A DNA stretch of 64,000 nt from Phytophthora colocasiae (GCA_018806915.1 JAGKQI010000034.1:1470213-1534212); one strand, 5' to 3'. Positions 42,055 through 54,001 are shown, counted from the stretch's first letter. Made by a program: numbers and translations. The notes: generated by a model from the letters alone, not told the origin.

Positions 42055-42234
42055 TCATGCTTTTCCTGATTTTTTTTCGTAGTCATCGGTGAAGATCGAA
42101 GGGTTTTGCAGAAGTGCATTCCAATTTGAATCATCATCATCCCATTCATCTTGATATTTTTCTTTAATGAGATAAATAGCTGCTTTGTTTAGGCAAACTG
42201 CAATCCAGCTGAACTTGTTTAAATTGTCGAGAAG
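42055..42234 (-). pseudogene. 3' part of a giant-virus-type repeat protein gene, split by a LINE
   Basis: The frame reads 'LLDNLNKFSWIAVCLNKAAI' and 'DDDSNWNALLQNPSIFTDDY', then stops at 42055. Together with 47464-47790 it forms one gene. 'W..L..NPSIF..DY' resembles the terminal unit of the NP.I/IDW repeat proteins common in giant DNA viruses and occasionally found in protists. The upstream border is the 14-bp duplication (42221-42234) caused by the LINE. Confidence 0.5.
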
Positions 42235-42333
42235 GGGGGGCAAACATTGGTCGTGTTATATTGTCTTCTCGATAAGCGGATACATAGCTGGTGCTAACTA
42301 AACTACTAATACAAAGCTATTTGAAAACCTGCC

Positions 42334-45300
42334 TTATCCAAGGGAAAGCGGAGGGGGCTGAAGAAGTCCATTGCTGTCGAGGAGTAGCCTGGGAATGCGA
42401 CGAGTAAAGAGTCGAGGGTTCGACAAAATAAACCGTCCTAAACGCGAATGCTGGGGAAATTGTTTGAGGCATTCATTCAGTCGGGCTCGGGCACGAGATC
42501 CAGAACGACGGTGTAGTGCGCGAAAGTGTGCACTGAAGACCGAGTAAATATAATAAAGTGTCCTCTTAGCCTCCAGAGGGGGTTGATCTTCAAAGAGGTT
42601 ATTGTTCCGAGCAATCCAGATGCTATGGAGCGTGATACTACGCAGTTGGGACCATAAAAGGCCAAGCTCGTCAGAGTTAGCCCGAACTCGAGAGGTCCAC
42701 GTCGGTTCGGTAGGAATACAAACGAGAGTCCAGGAGATCGTGACGATGAGCGTATGCCAGTCGGCACGAATGAGTTGCCAAAGTGACCGCGCTCGTTGGC
42801 ATTCAAAGAATAAGTGGCGCTCGGTCTCAATAGCCGAGCAACCCGGATACCCGCAATTCATCACCCTGGGTGAGGAGCGTTGTAAGAACCAAAACCGTGA
42901 TTTTGTCGGAAGAAGTTTCCAACCCAGTCGAAATTGTAAATCAGCATACACGGGTAGCATGACCAGGCGGAGATCCTTGAGACGTTGAACTGCGGTGATT
43001 ATGGTGTTGAGCGAAGTGCCGGTGCTATGGCAGGAAATCGAGTGTTCGTTTACAATGGTACGTCGATCGGTGAAAAGAGTACGCAGTACCTCCTTAGTAA
43101 CTGTGGGGAAATGGACCACAACTCCATTGTGTAATAGTCCCTTTAACGGAATCAAAGCACTGCATCGGGCCGGGCCAAATACGACTTCCTGTGCGCCTAG
43201 AATCGAATGGACCAAAGCGCTTAGGTCCTGATACAGCAGTAGTAGGTGTCGAATCCGAACGCGTAGATTCCACTCTGGTAAACTTAAGAGAAATCGGCTT
43301 AGAAAATCTGTCGCCGTTGGCCACGACTTCGAGAAAAAATCCATGAGACAGCGGCATTGTGTAGATGCAGCAAAGTCAAGGCGGAAGCGTCTGCTGAGCC
43401 GGGTGGACTGGAGCACCGACTGTCGATGGTTTCCCCGTTGGATTTGAAGGAGCGGGTGGGCGCTGTGCCAGAAATTGGCGTGGAGAAGAGCTTCACGTTG
43501 AAACGTCAACTCGTCTGTGGACTGAAGTTGTAGATGGGGGATAGAGGAGAACACGAGCCACGAGAACTGCCACCAAGGAGGAATACTGCAAAACGGAATA
43601 ATCTGCAAACGCTTGGAGTAGGGGCATGATAGAAAGTCGAAGAGCGTGAAATGTAACTCGGGTGGGAGAACACTGGCGATCAAGGATGCACTACAAGCTT
43701 TCCAGGGTTCATCGGCCGACATCAAAAAGAGCTGTTGGAGTAACAACGCACGTTGCGTCGAGCAGGTTGCCTTAATGTTGGGCATTTGAAGCCCTCCGCG
43801 GTTGAAAGGAAGATAGCAGATACTCGGTTTCGCCAGTTTTACAAAATGCCTCCCGTTGTCGCTCCGGCGCGTTAGCAGGTAACGTTCACAAAGCCCTTGT
43901 AGGCGGCGGATAATGACCCGTGATAACGTGAAATGCGGAGTAAAATGCCACAGAACCGAAAGCACCATTGCGTTGAGAATCAAGAGACGGCCGCGATAAG
44001 TACGAGCGTGACTCCCCCATCGTGATAGTCGAAAATATACTTGAGATTCCAGAGAGGAACACACCGCCCCCGGATCGACGTCAGGACCAAAAGGAACGCC
44101 CAAATAAATCACAGAGGGAGAAGAGCCTACCCCAAACGGAGTATCAGTTGCTGGGATCGTGTCTCCGGCAAAGGATATAAGCTGCGACTTGGACAGATTC
44201 AATCTGGCCCCTGACCCAGCACAGTAGAGCTCCACGAGATCCACTTGCATCTTGAGCCCATCGAGTGAGTGTGATAGAAGCGTCGAGTCGTCAGCAAAGT
44301 AAAGGCCTGTGCTCGCGTGGCTTGGAGTGATGGGGATCCCTGCCTCGGGCAGTGCTCGGAGAAGATTGCCGAGCGGTTCGATGGAAAGCACAAAGAGTAG
44401 CGAAGAGAGTGGATCCCCTTGCTTAACCCCCCGAGAAGGTTTTAATACTTCCTGTAGGACACCGTTGAGTGACAACGCAGCTTCCGTGTGGGAATACAAC
44501 AGCTTGACCCACTTACAAAATGCTGGTCCACAACCAACGCGCTCCAGTATTCGAAACAAATAATCCCAGTTCACCCGGTCATAAGCTTTAGCAAAATCCA
44601 AGAACAGCGCGTACCCTTGTTGTCCTCGGCGGCGGAGAAGGTCTTGCAGATCCTGGAGGTACCGAATGTGATGGTGTAGAGACCGCCCACGAACGAAGCC
44701 TTTTTGCTCAGGATGAATAAGCTGCGGAAGAAGCCGTTGCAACCGGTAAGCTAAGGCTTTTGACAAAATCTTCACATCCACTTGCATCAATGAGATCGGG
44801 CGGTAGTTGCTTGGGTCTCGTCGGTCTCCTTTTTTATATAGCAGGGAGACAGAAGACTTTCTCTGAGAGGCGAGGAGGTGTCCACGACGCAGCTGATGCT
44901 CGAATACAACAGCAAGTACTGCACCAAAAGCTTCCGGATCTAGCTGATACAAGACTGGACCGAAGCCATCCAACCCTGGAGCCGAGTTACGGCGAAGATG
45001 CCGAATCGTTGCAGCGAGTTCATCCGCAGTAATTGGAGCGTCTAGCCGTTCTGCGTCCGGGGCCGGAAGTGATTTGTGAATCGTGTCCAGGAGCGTATTC
45101 ATTGCACCCGGGGCGGCGTCTGGCGCGTCGTCGAGATAGCGGGCATCGCCGAAAATGGTTCCCCAGTGGCGACGAAAATGTTCGCTAATATCGGTCGGGT
45201 CATTAGATTCCCTGCCATTCTCCAGTAGAACACCAGGAATGGCTGTAGAGCGTAGAGATACGCTGGGTGGCCGAAAAAAATACGACGTAGACGCTTCCAT

Positions 45301-46443
45301 TTGACTAGCATGAAAATCAAAGCCGTCGTCCTGCTGACGATCGCCAGCATCTTGCTCTAGCGCTTCGACCGTCGCCATAATCTCGGCCAGCTTAGCCTCG
45401 TTATCTGGTGATGGATCTGAAGTGTGTACACGTTCAGCCTCTAATAATTGAACTCGACATCCGCTGATGAGGTCACTGGCGATCTTGTCCTGCCGATCTT
45501 GGGCTACGCGGAGTTTAGATTTGATTCGTCTCTTCCAGCCTTCCCAAACTGACCCGGGATTCGTGGCAGAACCCAATGTTATTCGTAAATTGCGAATCTC
45601 TTGGACGATATCGCGTCGAACACCGTCATCATCCAGTGTTCGTGGTTTTAAACGCCAATATCCTGGTCCCGGCCGCCTCTGGGGCGGACCCAAAAGCAAA
45701 CGGACAGCCAAGTGATCACCGGTATACGGTGCTTGAAAATATTTAGCAGCCTCAAAAGATGAATCCACCCAACTGTCGCTAACGAAGATGTAATCTAGGC
45801 GGTTGATTCGAGGAAGAGGACCCGAAAAAATTCGTCTCCGAGGAAATCTTAGCCTTCAAGGGTCAACCACGTTCAGCGACGTTAACCAGCTGAGAAAATG
45901 ACTCCGAGAAGGGTCGGCAGCGCTTGATACGCCACGTGAGTCCAGGATCGGGTCTACCGCGACGTTAAAATCACCAAGCACTATATGCCTTGCGTCAGGT
46001 CCAAACTGCGTTGGAAGGTCTTGGTAAAAATGGGTTCGTTCGTGCGGGCGCACTGGAGCGTATACATTGTGAATAAAAATCCATCCCGACGGTCCTCTGA
46101 TCCGAATGAGTAGATACCGACCGGGTATGGTCTCACCCTGAACTTCCTCGGCGCTATCGACACCGGGGAGGTCTGGATGTAGTAACGTGGCGACGCCCCC
46201 ACTGCGCGATCCGATCGGCACGGGATTGGAGGCATTTCTGTCACTAATAAATAAACGATGGTGAGTTGTCGAAGAGAGGTGAAAGCGGAACTTGGATAGG
46301 TGATGGGCATCCCGAAATTTGGTCTCCTGAATACCAACAATGTGGTACTGGGAAACCACCTTCTCGGTCAGTTTTCTGCCATTGCGCTTGATGCCGTTTG
46401 TATTAACGGACAACATCGCAACGTCATTCCAACCTTGTTCCAC
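42334..46443 (-). pseudogene. LINE ORF2: APE endonuclease and reverse transcriptase, one in-frame TGA
   Basis: The frame runs from 46443 (GTG directly after the ORF1 stop; first ATG at 46416) to 42334 and is broken only by TGA at 45853-45855, where relatives carry 'DPWR'. The endonuclease shows 'SVNTNGIKRNGRK', 'IQETKF', 'NVYAPV' and 'VLGDFNVAVDP'. The RT shows 'NSAPGLDGFGPVLY', 'YRPISLMQVDVKILSKALA', 'LFLDFAKAYDRVNWDYL', 'GVKQGDPLSSLLF' and the catalytic 'YFADDS'. Near the end 'CGYPGCSAIETERHLFFEC' is a zinc-binding CX3CX8HX4C motif typical of this LINE group. With the TGA the copy is probably dead, although translation of RT alone might be possible. Confidence 0.88.
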
Positions 46444-47121
46444 CTAAGCTGTTAGAGTAGGAATTGTGCTCGTACTCCATGTCAAGCCGAGGGTGGAGTC
46501 TGCAAGGACTAGGACGCCACCGGTTGATGGCAACCACTCGCTAGACTGCCGCAACTCGTGTAGCACAGCGATACAAGAGTGTTCTACCTGCCTCCGCCGC
46601 AAAGCGGCCAAAATAATATCACCCACCTCACTGCGAAGTACACCGAGTAATGCATTCGGGTGTAGTAGTCTTGTCGGTGTATCTCCAATCCAAGGTGTTT
46701 CAAAACCACACAGTAAATGAATCCAGCCATCGTGTTCATGAATACCCGGAGCAGCTGCCAAGGTCAAAAGTTCGAACAGTGCCAGGGCTTCAGAGATCCT
46801 GTACAGATCATGTTCCGTTTCATCGATACCCCACTGGTCTGCAAGGGTAAAGAGCTCAGCCTTGGTATCGGGCCATGATACATCGAACCGGGACTTCCAC
46901 TTCTTGGTCAAGCTCGCGTAGCTTCCGGGTATACCTGCAGCCACCGCTCGGGAGATGAGATGCACGCGAATGAAATCCGTTGCAAGAGAGTGTTTGGTCC
47001 GAAGTAGTCGAAACATTAACCCAAGGAAGCGCAGGTGGTTTTTTGCGATACTCCGTCGAATCGCTTCGGCCGTAGTGGCCAGCTCTTCCGACCGAGTTGG
47101 CTCCAGGTCCTCCGCCACCAA
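46444..47121 (-). CDS. LINE ORF1-like protein, partial N-terminus
   Basis: 225 codons in the same frame as ORF2, separated from it by a single TAG (46444-46446). It shows 'SIAKNHLRFLGLMFRLLRTK', 'FDVSWPDTKAELFTLADQWG' and 'ALALFELLTLAAAPGIHEHD', a helical protein without a zinc knuckle or RRM that I can see. More N-terminal sequence is visible in another frame ('ESDESLQITVQSLSTSPEI', to about 47341), so a frameshift near 47130 is likely. It probably serves as the nucleic-acid-binding partner of ORF2. Confidence 0.6.
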   Translation of the reverse strand: MVAEDLEPTRSEELATTAEAIRRSIAKNHLRFLGLMFRLLRTKHSLATDFIRVHLISRAVAAGIPGSYASLTKKWKSRFDVSWPDTKAELFTLADQWGIDETEHDLYRISEALALFELLTLAAAPGIHEHDGWIHLLCGFETPWIGDTPTRLLHPNALLGVLRSEVGDIILAALRRRQVEHSCIAVLHELRQSSEWLPSTGGVLVLADSTLGLTWSTSTIPTLTA

Positions 47122-47463
47122 GGGTTCCCGAAGTTCTCTCGCTACTAGGTTACCTTGTTGGGCAACATCCTCCTCCAGTAGAGGTAGCGGCTTCCAGGGT
47201 TGCTGGGATAGCAGATCGTTTCACTTTACCTCGCTGTACCTCAAAGTGGCGAGTGTACTCTTGGGAGGTACGAATCTCTGGGGATGTCGAAAGTGACTGT
47301 ACTGTGATCTGGAGACTCTCATCAGACTCCCCGATAGACACTTCCGTCCCAGTCAGTTGGATTTCGATTTGTTCGAGATGGCACCAGTAGTTTGGTGACG
47401 AGAACGGCGCGTGTTCACCGTCCGTACTAGCAGGTTTAGGGCGTGCTATAAATTGTCGAGAAG

Positions 47464-47790
47464 CATATCCTCCACAAAATCAACCATACCAAGATTCGCT
47501 GGCATAATCGAGCCTATCTTCTCGATATTTTGCAGCAAAAGTTCACGAGCAAAATAATTTAGAGATAGACACCACCATGCGTCTGGAACATCACTCAGAT
47601 TGTAATAATGATCTCCATCTTCATAGGCATTTCATTGCGAACCAATTCGCGCCAATCAATGAGTTCCGGTCGTTCTTGAAGATAGTGTAGAGCCGCAGGT
47701 GAGAGGTTTTGACAAAGGTATGTAAAACAAGGATTGCCGTAGAGATAATATCGCCCCTGCCTATCCAAATCATCTATTGCTTTTTTCATA
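47464..47790 (-). pseudogene. 5' part of a giant-virus-type repeat protein gene
   Basis: The frame beginning at 47789 reads 'DLDRQGRYYLYGNPCFTYL', 'NLSPAALHYLQERPELIDW' and 'RELVRNEMP'. After one shift near 47625 it continues 'EDGDHYYNLSDVPDAWWCL', 'LLLQNIEKIGSIMPANLGM' and 'EDMLLDNL'. 'NP....L....PE.IDW..L..N' is the unit found in mimivirus-like repeat proteins. The true start is not evident; an inverted copy of the 'GNPCFTYL' segment lies just upstream. The LINE interrupts the gene at 47463. Confidence 0.5.
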
Positions 47791-47859
47791 TCTTTAAGTG
47801 AGTTGAGGAGTTGTTGGCTGCAGTCCCATTATCTCTACGGCAATCCTTGTTTTACATAC
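47718..47859. repeat. 32-bp perfect inverted repeat, 78-bp spacer
   Basis: 47718-47749 is exactly complementary to 47828-47859. The left arm codes part of 'YYLYGNPCFTYL' of the repeat-protein remnant; the right arm is a flipped copy. Confidence 0.9.
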
Positions 47860-47869
47860 TTTTATCAAA

Positions 47870-48126
47870 AAAAGAAAAAAAAAACACTCGTCTACAATGT
47901 CCAATGCATCACTGATTCCATCAACCGTGAGCATCTCGCGTGGCTCCCATGTCCTTGGGTGCCGATCATACTTCTTTTGCCATACCACTCTATAGAGAAT
48001 CTGTCCTGAGGCTGTAGTCACACGATCTTTGATATACGCAACACCCCAGGTCACTGCTTGCGCGACTTTACGGGATTTTCTGCGATTGGAAGGTCGATTT
48101 GGGCGTTCTGAATATGCATGGTACAT
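47870..48126 (-). pseudogene. Chromodomain-like protein fragment
   Basis: 'ERPNRPSNRRKSRKVAQAVTW' is followed by 'GVAYIKDRVTTASGQILYRVV', 'WQKKYDRHPRTWEPREML' and 'DGISDALDIVDE'. This basic tail plus chromo-type core is clearly paralogous to the ORF at 58289-58791. The reading dissolves into poly-Phe/poly-T after 47890. A start is not supported, so I treat it as a fragment. Confidence 0.6.
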
Positions 48127-48886
48127 TGATCTTGGTTAATTTTCGTGGGCGAGCACTCCGTCTAGGGTGCAATATCTGCTGTTCTAGCTGAGGCCCTTCA
48201 GACTAAGGCAAGCGAAGCACCGCCACCGGAGCCGAGCTGATAACTGCTGGTGACGCTGTCGATGGAAGTTGCACAGGGCGTACGATGTCGCGCAAATCCG
48301 GCACTTTCTTCCCTAGCGACTGGACGACGCCTCTAATCGCCACAGGCACCACCAAGATATCTTGTCTGGAGCTGGCGTGTTATTACAGAGCTCTGAACCA
48401 GTTTGCACGCGGTCGGACCTGCAGGAGACTAAATGGAGTGGGACGTGCAGAAACGGAGAAGGAACGATGTCGGCAGTCCGCAGTACAATACAGGCGTGCT
48501 TGCGATGATTTTGCAAATCGCGATCTCGCGTCCTTGACATCTTGGCGGCTGACTCTGTTGGAGTAAGCGACAGTTTGCAGTCCTACAGCGACAGTGGGTT
48601 GCTGTTGGACAAGCGGTGGATTGAGCAGACAAATTAAAGCTGGGATCAAGTTGCGACGATGCACTGGAGAGGTGTGGTGAAGACAGTCGAAGTCGGACTC
48701 GACCAAGTCCCAGGAGAAAAAGAGTACGACAAACGGAGCAGCAGGAGCTCTCCGTGTGCATAGAATAGGAGCTTGGAGCTCAGCCCAGAAATTAACTCAC
48801 GACCAACAAGTAGAGTTTTCAAGCTTCGCTCCCAGCAAAGGCTAGATGACAATAGGGTTACAAATCCGAGCAGTAAGAGTGAGAAA
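48127..48886. other. Putative leader/LTR region before copia-like gag
   Basis: It contains the 185-bp dispersed repeat (48371-48555) whose inverted copy is at 39747-39930. No coding sense supported. Because it precedes a copia-like gag it may be LTR and leader, but no second LTR was found. Confidence 0.4.
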
Positions 48887-49763
48887 ATGTCCAAGAGAGA
48901 CGATGTATCGCGGACCAAGGACGATAAGCCGAAGGGTTGGGACTGGCCAATGTACAAGAACGCGATGTTGTGGTACCTGGGGTGCTTCAAAGTTGATCCG
49001 GGGTGAGTCGGACCTGGGCGACATGCAGAAGGGAAGGTGGTCCCAACGAGCGATCTGGAGAAGAAGGTCCTCGCACGCCAAGAAAAAATCCCGGCAAGAT
49101 AATTTCTAGCTCGCTCTGTTGACCTGGTGCGGACGTGGAGAACCACCTGAACTACATGATGTCATTGCGCGAGCAATTGGCAGCGTTAAACTCTGACGTC
49201 AGTGAGGCGTGGATGGTCGATTTGCTGACCAGATCGATGTCCCAATTAGGATACTACTCGCAGCTCCAGACACTGCAGCTTATCGGTAGTGATAAGTTGG
49301 ACACTCCATTGGCGACGAAGGCCATGATCCTGACCCTGGATAAGAACTCTTTAGTTGAGAAGCAGCTACAATCCCAGCGATGCGGTGGGAACCATGCTGG
49401 AGGTGACGGCAACCAGGACCAGGGGGTGCAAATGGCAAGAAGACCGGTGCGGGCCCAGCCAAGAATAACCAAGGCAGCCCGTCCACGGTGAAAAGGAGCA
49501 ACGAAAAAGCAGCTCGGCGGCAGTCGGACTTCGAACAGAAGGCCTGTTTCTACTGCCACAAACCGGGACATCGAAAGTTCGAGTGCCCCGAGAGAAAAGG
49601 TGACGAGGATGCTGAAGGCGGCGGAGGTACTGCTGCTGAGACGCATGCCAAGTTCTCTGCTAGCGTGGCCGTGCCAAGCTCTGCAGAAAGTAGCGACCGG
49701 TCGTCGCAAGATACAAGTGGAGGACGCAAGAAAATTTGTCCTACGTCGAAGGAAGAAGGTTGA
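48887..49763 (+). pseudogene. Ty1/copia-like gag remnant with zinc knuckle
   Basis: The first frame has 'DKPKGWDWPMYKNAMLWYLG'. After shifts another has 'ENHLNYMMSLREQLAALNSD', 'TPLATKAMILTLDKN', the UBN2-type gag helices. A third has the zinc knuckle CFYCHKPGHRKFEC (CX2CX4HX4C) at about 49548-49590 with basic and acidic flanks. There are at least two frameshifts. Protease, integrase and RT do not follow. Confidence 0.65.
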
Positions 49764-51795
49764 CCTTACGACGCGAGCAACTCGTTGGGAATCCGTACTT
49801 AGGTCGGTGAGATCCGAACTTATGTCAGTTAGGCCAACCGGATCCTAGCCCAGGATCCGTCCTAGAGTAGGTACTCAGTTCCAGGGATCTGTCTTTATTG
49901 TGATACCATGTCGCACGCCACCCATCATCATGGTCGTTCTGCGTCAGATCTGGCTTGATTTGAATCCACTTCACCACAATCGCCCCTGGGACGAGGTTGT
50001 TGCCGCACGACAGCATCACGTCGTTCTCATACAAAATTTCAATCCATTCGCCACTCTTCCAATCGCGACCTCAGCAATATGGATCGCTCTGCCGACGCAG
50101 GTTCCTCCGCTTATACTACAGTGTTCTTCGGCCAGGGAGGGGGGCAAGATTTGCTATATTCACAATATTTACGCGCCGAATGATCCTGCGTCGAGGTAAG
50201 GATAACCAGTTTGAACCGAATATGATTCGAATGACAACCGGTTAGAGCATCTCCATCGGCAAGTTCTACTCAAAGTGCTAACGGGGTCTTCTATGTTCTG
50301 AAGTTTATTGTCCTTTCGGGCTAAATTTGCCGAAACGTGGAGATTGGTTCAATTCACACAGAATCCACAGTTTGCCCTGATTGGTTAACAATATACCTTT
50401 TGCTCGAGTTGAACAGACGCACGACTCTTGAAGTCGCTCTACCATATTCCGCAGAACGCTTTCAGTAGCGGTACCAGAACGGTCAGTTTGTTGGGGCTTA
50501 ACACACGCCTGCAAGAACTCATCCAGCATCGCTGCTCATACTTATAGATCGTCAGGGTTACTGCATTGTTGCTTTGAGATGCCACCCACTTGTTCCAAAG
50601 ATGTTGAGATTTGCTGCCGAAACAAGGCGTCCGTTGACCTTAAACTGCAATACGCTGATCCAGGATGCTTCCGTTGGCGTTCCACTGGTCAAGTGTCGCT
50701 TACCAGCGTAGTCTACCCCTTGATGTTACCACTAAACCTCTCCCATATCTCGTGCATGATATCATTACATGAAGCACCATTTGCAACGAAAAGACCGAGC
50801 TTTCTGCCAGTATTATCCCGCTGTCCGACAGTACTCTTCAAAATCCCGTCCACAACCAAGTGCAGTACGGTTTGATTAGCACGAAGCATCAGGGGAGACA
50901 CGCGGTAGACGGCTGCAAGAAGCCGCTGGGGTAGAGGCAGTTTGTGGAGGTGCGCGTTCACGCAATGGATACGGCGAAACACGCGCCGTTGAAGATGAAC
51001 TTGACGGTGGTGTTCTTTGGAAGAGACGTCGACTTGCTGGTGGTGGCGGGACTCTGTTGATTCATCGTCTTGGACACTGTGTCAAGGGAGCCGCCGATGG
51101 TACGGTGGTGGACTCACCGCTGGTCGAAGCCAAAGTGGAGCCCGAGGAGCTTGTGACAGCCTCCTCGGTGGTGCGAGTGTCGTCGGCGCTCGACGAAGTA
51201 AAATTGGCGCGTGGGGCCTCCCTGACACTGGAAAGGTGCTTCCCTACAGTAGATCTCGAACTACGAGTACTCGAGACGACTCAGTAGCCGAGTTGTTCTA
51301 TGATGAGCTAGAATAAACAGCGTAAACGTGGAAACCCCATAATCATCACATTCGTCGCGACCGTAGTTTCACCCTAATAAGTTCAAAGGACATGTGCATA
51401 AATGAACTACTGACGCTCCAGCAAGAAGCATTCCTATCGAACTCAGAAATACCAGGGGGTAGGATTTCTCCTCTCGATTCGTCTGTATCACTAGTCCAGA
51501 ATATGAAAACAAAAAAACAGTCTCCCTGGAGGCTTTCTGGATGTCGTTAAGTGAAAAAGTAAGGTAATGATTAAGCTTTCCAGGGAACACGGGCAGTTCA
51601 ATCCGCACAAGTTGCATATTTGGTATGTAATGGGTCTGCTTAGACCTATTAGGTGGCGTACACATGTTTATTAGCCAATCATGTTTCAGGGAAAGAAGTT
51701 TATTTTTAAATTAAGTCTAATCTAATTGCACGCTTCCTCATACACGTAAGCGGGCCTGGGACGCGGCCGCACCCGTGTGAGATCTGTGGAAGATT
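49764..51795. other. Gene-poor region
   Basis: Many short frames on both strands, none with recognisable motifs. A possible element edge (AGAGCATCTCCATCGGCA near 50244) resembles DNA-transposon termini but has no partner. On the minus strand 'HLVVDGILKSTVGQRDNTG' (about 50790-50860) looks coding-like without a known family. Confidence 0.4.
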
Positions 51796-53486
51796 GTGGA
51801 TAAACCTTCGCCTGACTGTAAAGGGGCCCAAAGGACCAGAAGTGTACTTGAGAGTGTGCACAACTATGAAGGTCAAATACACTCTGTCTGGTCACCGGCC
51901 TTTCCCCGACGATGGGTGCCTAATTTCTGGCGGAAAGTCTCTCAGAAGAACGTATCTCTGATAGACCTCATCCCGTTACCGTCCAGCGCGACGATTGATG
52001 GTTTAAGGATTCACAATATATACCCGCAGAGACCAAGTATGAACGCCGCGCACCCGCGCAACCCTCAAGATCTTCGTGTACGTTGTAGCATTGATGCTCC
52101 GTACTCTGGTTTCTTACTCAAAACTCTGGTATCTCTTACTCTGAGTGACCAAGACTCTGAAAACCAAGTGATATCAGACTCTGAAAAACCAGGATACCAG
52201 ACTCTGAAACCACCGAAGATCCAAGACCATACTGAAACCAAGTGAACCCAAGTTCAAGTCACGCATTCAAGTGATTACTGACCTGCACATCCCCCGTAAT
52301 GACGTCTCTACCTGTTAACCCATCAAGATCGGCTGCACAGACTGCATACTGAGGTCAAGTCAAGAATAGTTAAATGTTTATATATACAAGAGCCAAGTGT
52401 ACCTGACATATGAAGACTGACTGCTCAAAGGACGCAAAAGACGACAAGCAGAAGAGAGTTACCAGAGATATATGATAGTTATGAGGAAGATAAACGATAA
52501 ACAGAGTTCAATTTGCTTGCTACTGCACAAGTCCGCTTGAGAGGTATTCAAGCCGCTGCGTCATTACGTACGCCGTGCGATCTCAACCAAATTCAGTCCC
52601 CTTAGGTGGAGATCAGGCTACGTAGAGACCTGAGAGGACCCGCCTATTCCATATCCTAGTTGGGTCGTTTGTTTTGTCTCTAGCGGTAGCCCATTTCATA
52701 TTGCTCGTTTGGACAGGCTCTGGAAACTAGACAGTCGTTTTCAGAGTGCAAGGTAGACTGTTATATATAGCCGATTGTATTGGTTTATATTTTCCCTCTA
52801 TATTAGAGGGTGGTGCGCGAACGTAAAGGGATACCAGACAGACCAGGCGTCTGGTAACGAGTCCCTAATTGACCTGGAGTACTAGTCCATGTTCAAGGGC
52901 CCAGAAAGAATCAGAACGGCTGTATGTATTTGTATGTTCCTGAACTCTGTATATTTGTTGTTTATCTCTGAAAGTCAAGTATCTCGGTTCTGGATTTGTG
53001 ATATTCAGACACCGATTTCAGACTTTTCTCTGGTGGTCAATCTCTCTCCGACTATCGACTTCCTGGAAACCTATTTTAGTTTCCAGAGATTCCGACTCCC
53101 GAACGCTCCTGGAAGGACTTCCTGAATTCCGACACCAGACACCAAGGAAACCCCAACTTCTCTTCACCTACAACTCACAGACTCCGGCGAGGGTCATATT
53201 TCCGAAGACAATGAACACACGAGGATACCGCAAGGTACCACACGCCAACGTACCGTTGTACGACTCTGAAAACCACTTTTCAGTAGTCGTATATACGCCA
53301 CTTGCTCCGCGACCAAAGTTTCACCGACTTCGCAACAAATATATGTTTATTGAAGTAACTGGAGTAATACTTTGGAGTACTCGAGATATATCTCCGTCAC
53401 GAGCGTCACCTCTTAGGCCTGAACTCAATCTCTTTCAAGAATTTGTGGATGATCTCGAGACTGCGGAGAATCTTCCTAACCTTTGA
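51796..53486 (+). other. Unrecognised frames, possible decayed LTR
   Basis: Open frames at 51796-52245 and 52998-53486 have Pro/Ser-rich, low-complexity composition and no recognisable domain. The intervening 52250-52890 has the feel of an LTR (TATATA stretches, TGTTAACCC near 52311), but I found no second copy. Confidence 0.3.
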
Positions 53487-53931
53487 GTACGCTTCGAAAC
53501 TTCTTTTACGTTACTCTACAAACACGTTGTGTATATGAATGTTGGTACCAATGTACCCCACTACTTGTATTGATAAAATTAGACCCCGCCCACAGAACCT
53601 GTTGTACTGCTGGTCAATTTAGCTGGTACTGTTCACCCAGCAGTCAGTTGATACCGAAGTACTCGGTAAGATCTTTATTATTGCTTATAACGCGATGGTA
53701 CCAAAGCTCGAGCTCGTGCCCTTTCGGCCTATCTGAGAAACAGGCGAGCTTGAGCTCTGCCGCCCCTGTTATAACGACATGGTGGAGCCAGCGTGTGTTG
53801 GAGATGTGGACGCACCAGTTTCTGGATCTGTATCATGTGGGGGGAGAGGGGGGGGGTTACTGTTATAGAGATACTACTAGTCGATAAATAAAGTGCGACA
53901 ATTTTATCTTGTGATTATTTCGGCTGAATAT
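53487..53931. other. No supported gene
   Basis: About 445 bp without recognisable coding sense. A short frame at 53483-53887 (+) has no motif. Confidence 0.4.
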
Positions 53932-53938
53932 GGGGGGG

Positions 53939-53969
<31 letters not shown>

Positions 53970-54001
53970 ACACACACAAAATAAATAAATAAATAAATAA
54001 A
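53932..54001. repeat. Composite microsatellite (G)7(C)17(AC)n(AAAT)n
   Basis: Seven G, seventeen C, about eleven AC units and about five AAAT units in direct succession. Confidence 0.97.

Larger units (their letters stand above)
42235..47449 (-). mobile_element. Non-LTR retrotransposon (LINE) with 14-bp target duplication
   Basis: AAATTGTCGAGAAG occurs at 42221-42234 and 47450-47463. Joining the flanks at this word restores the reading 'EDMLLDNLNKFSW' of the interrupted gene, which fixes the borders. The element is 5.2 kb with ORF1 and an ORF2 carrying endonuclease, RT and a C-terminal Cys/His motif. There is no poly(A) tail; the 3' end reads TTTGCCCCCC. Confidence 0.9.

Noticed and set aside
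42235..42333. Poly(A) tail for the LINE
   Set aside because: The element's 3' end is not A-rich; the border was set by the target duplication instead.
50244..50261. AGAGCATCTCCATCGGCA as a DNA-transposon end
   Set aside because: No inverted partner in the window and no transposase nearby.
52310..52890. Possible LTR with TGTTAACCC start
   Set aside because: No second copy, PBS or polypurine tract could be identified.
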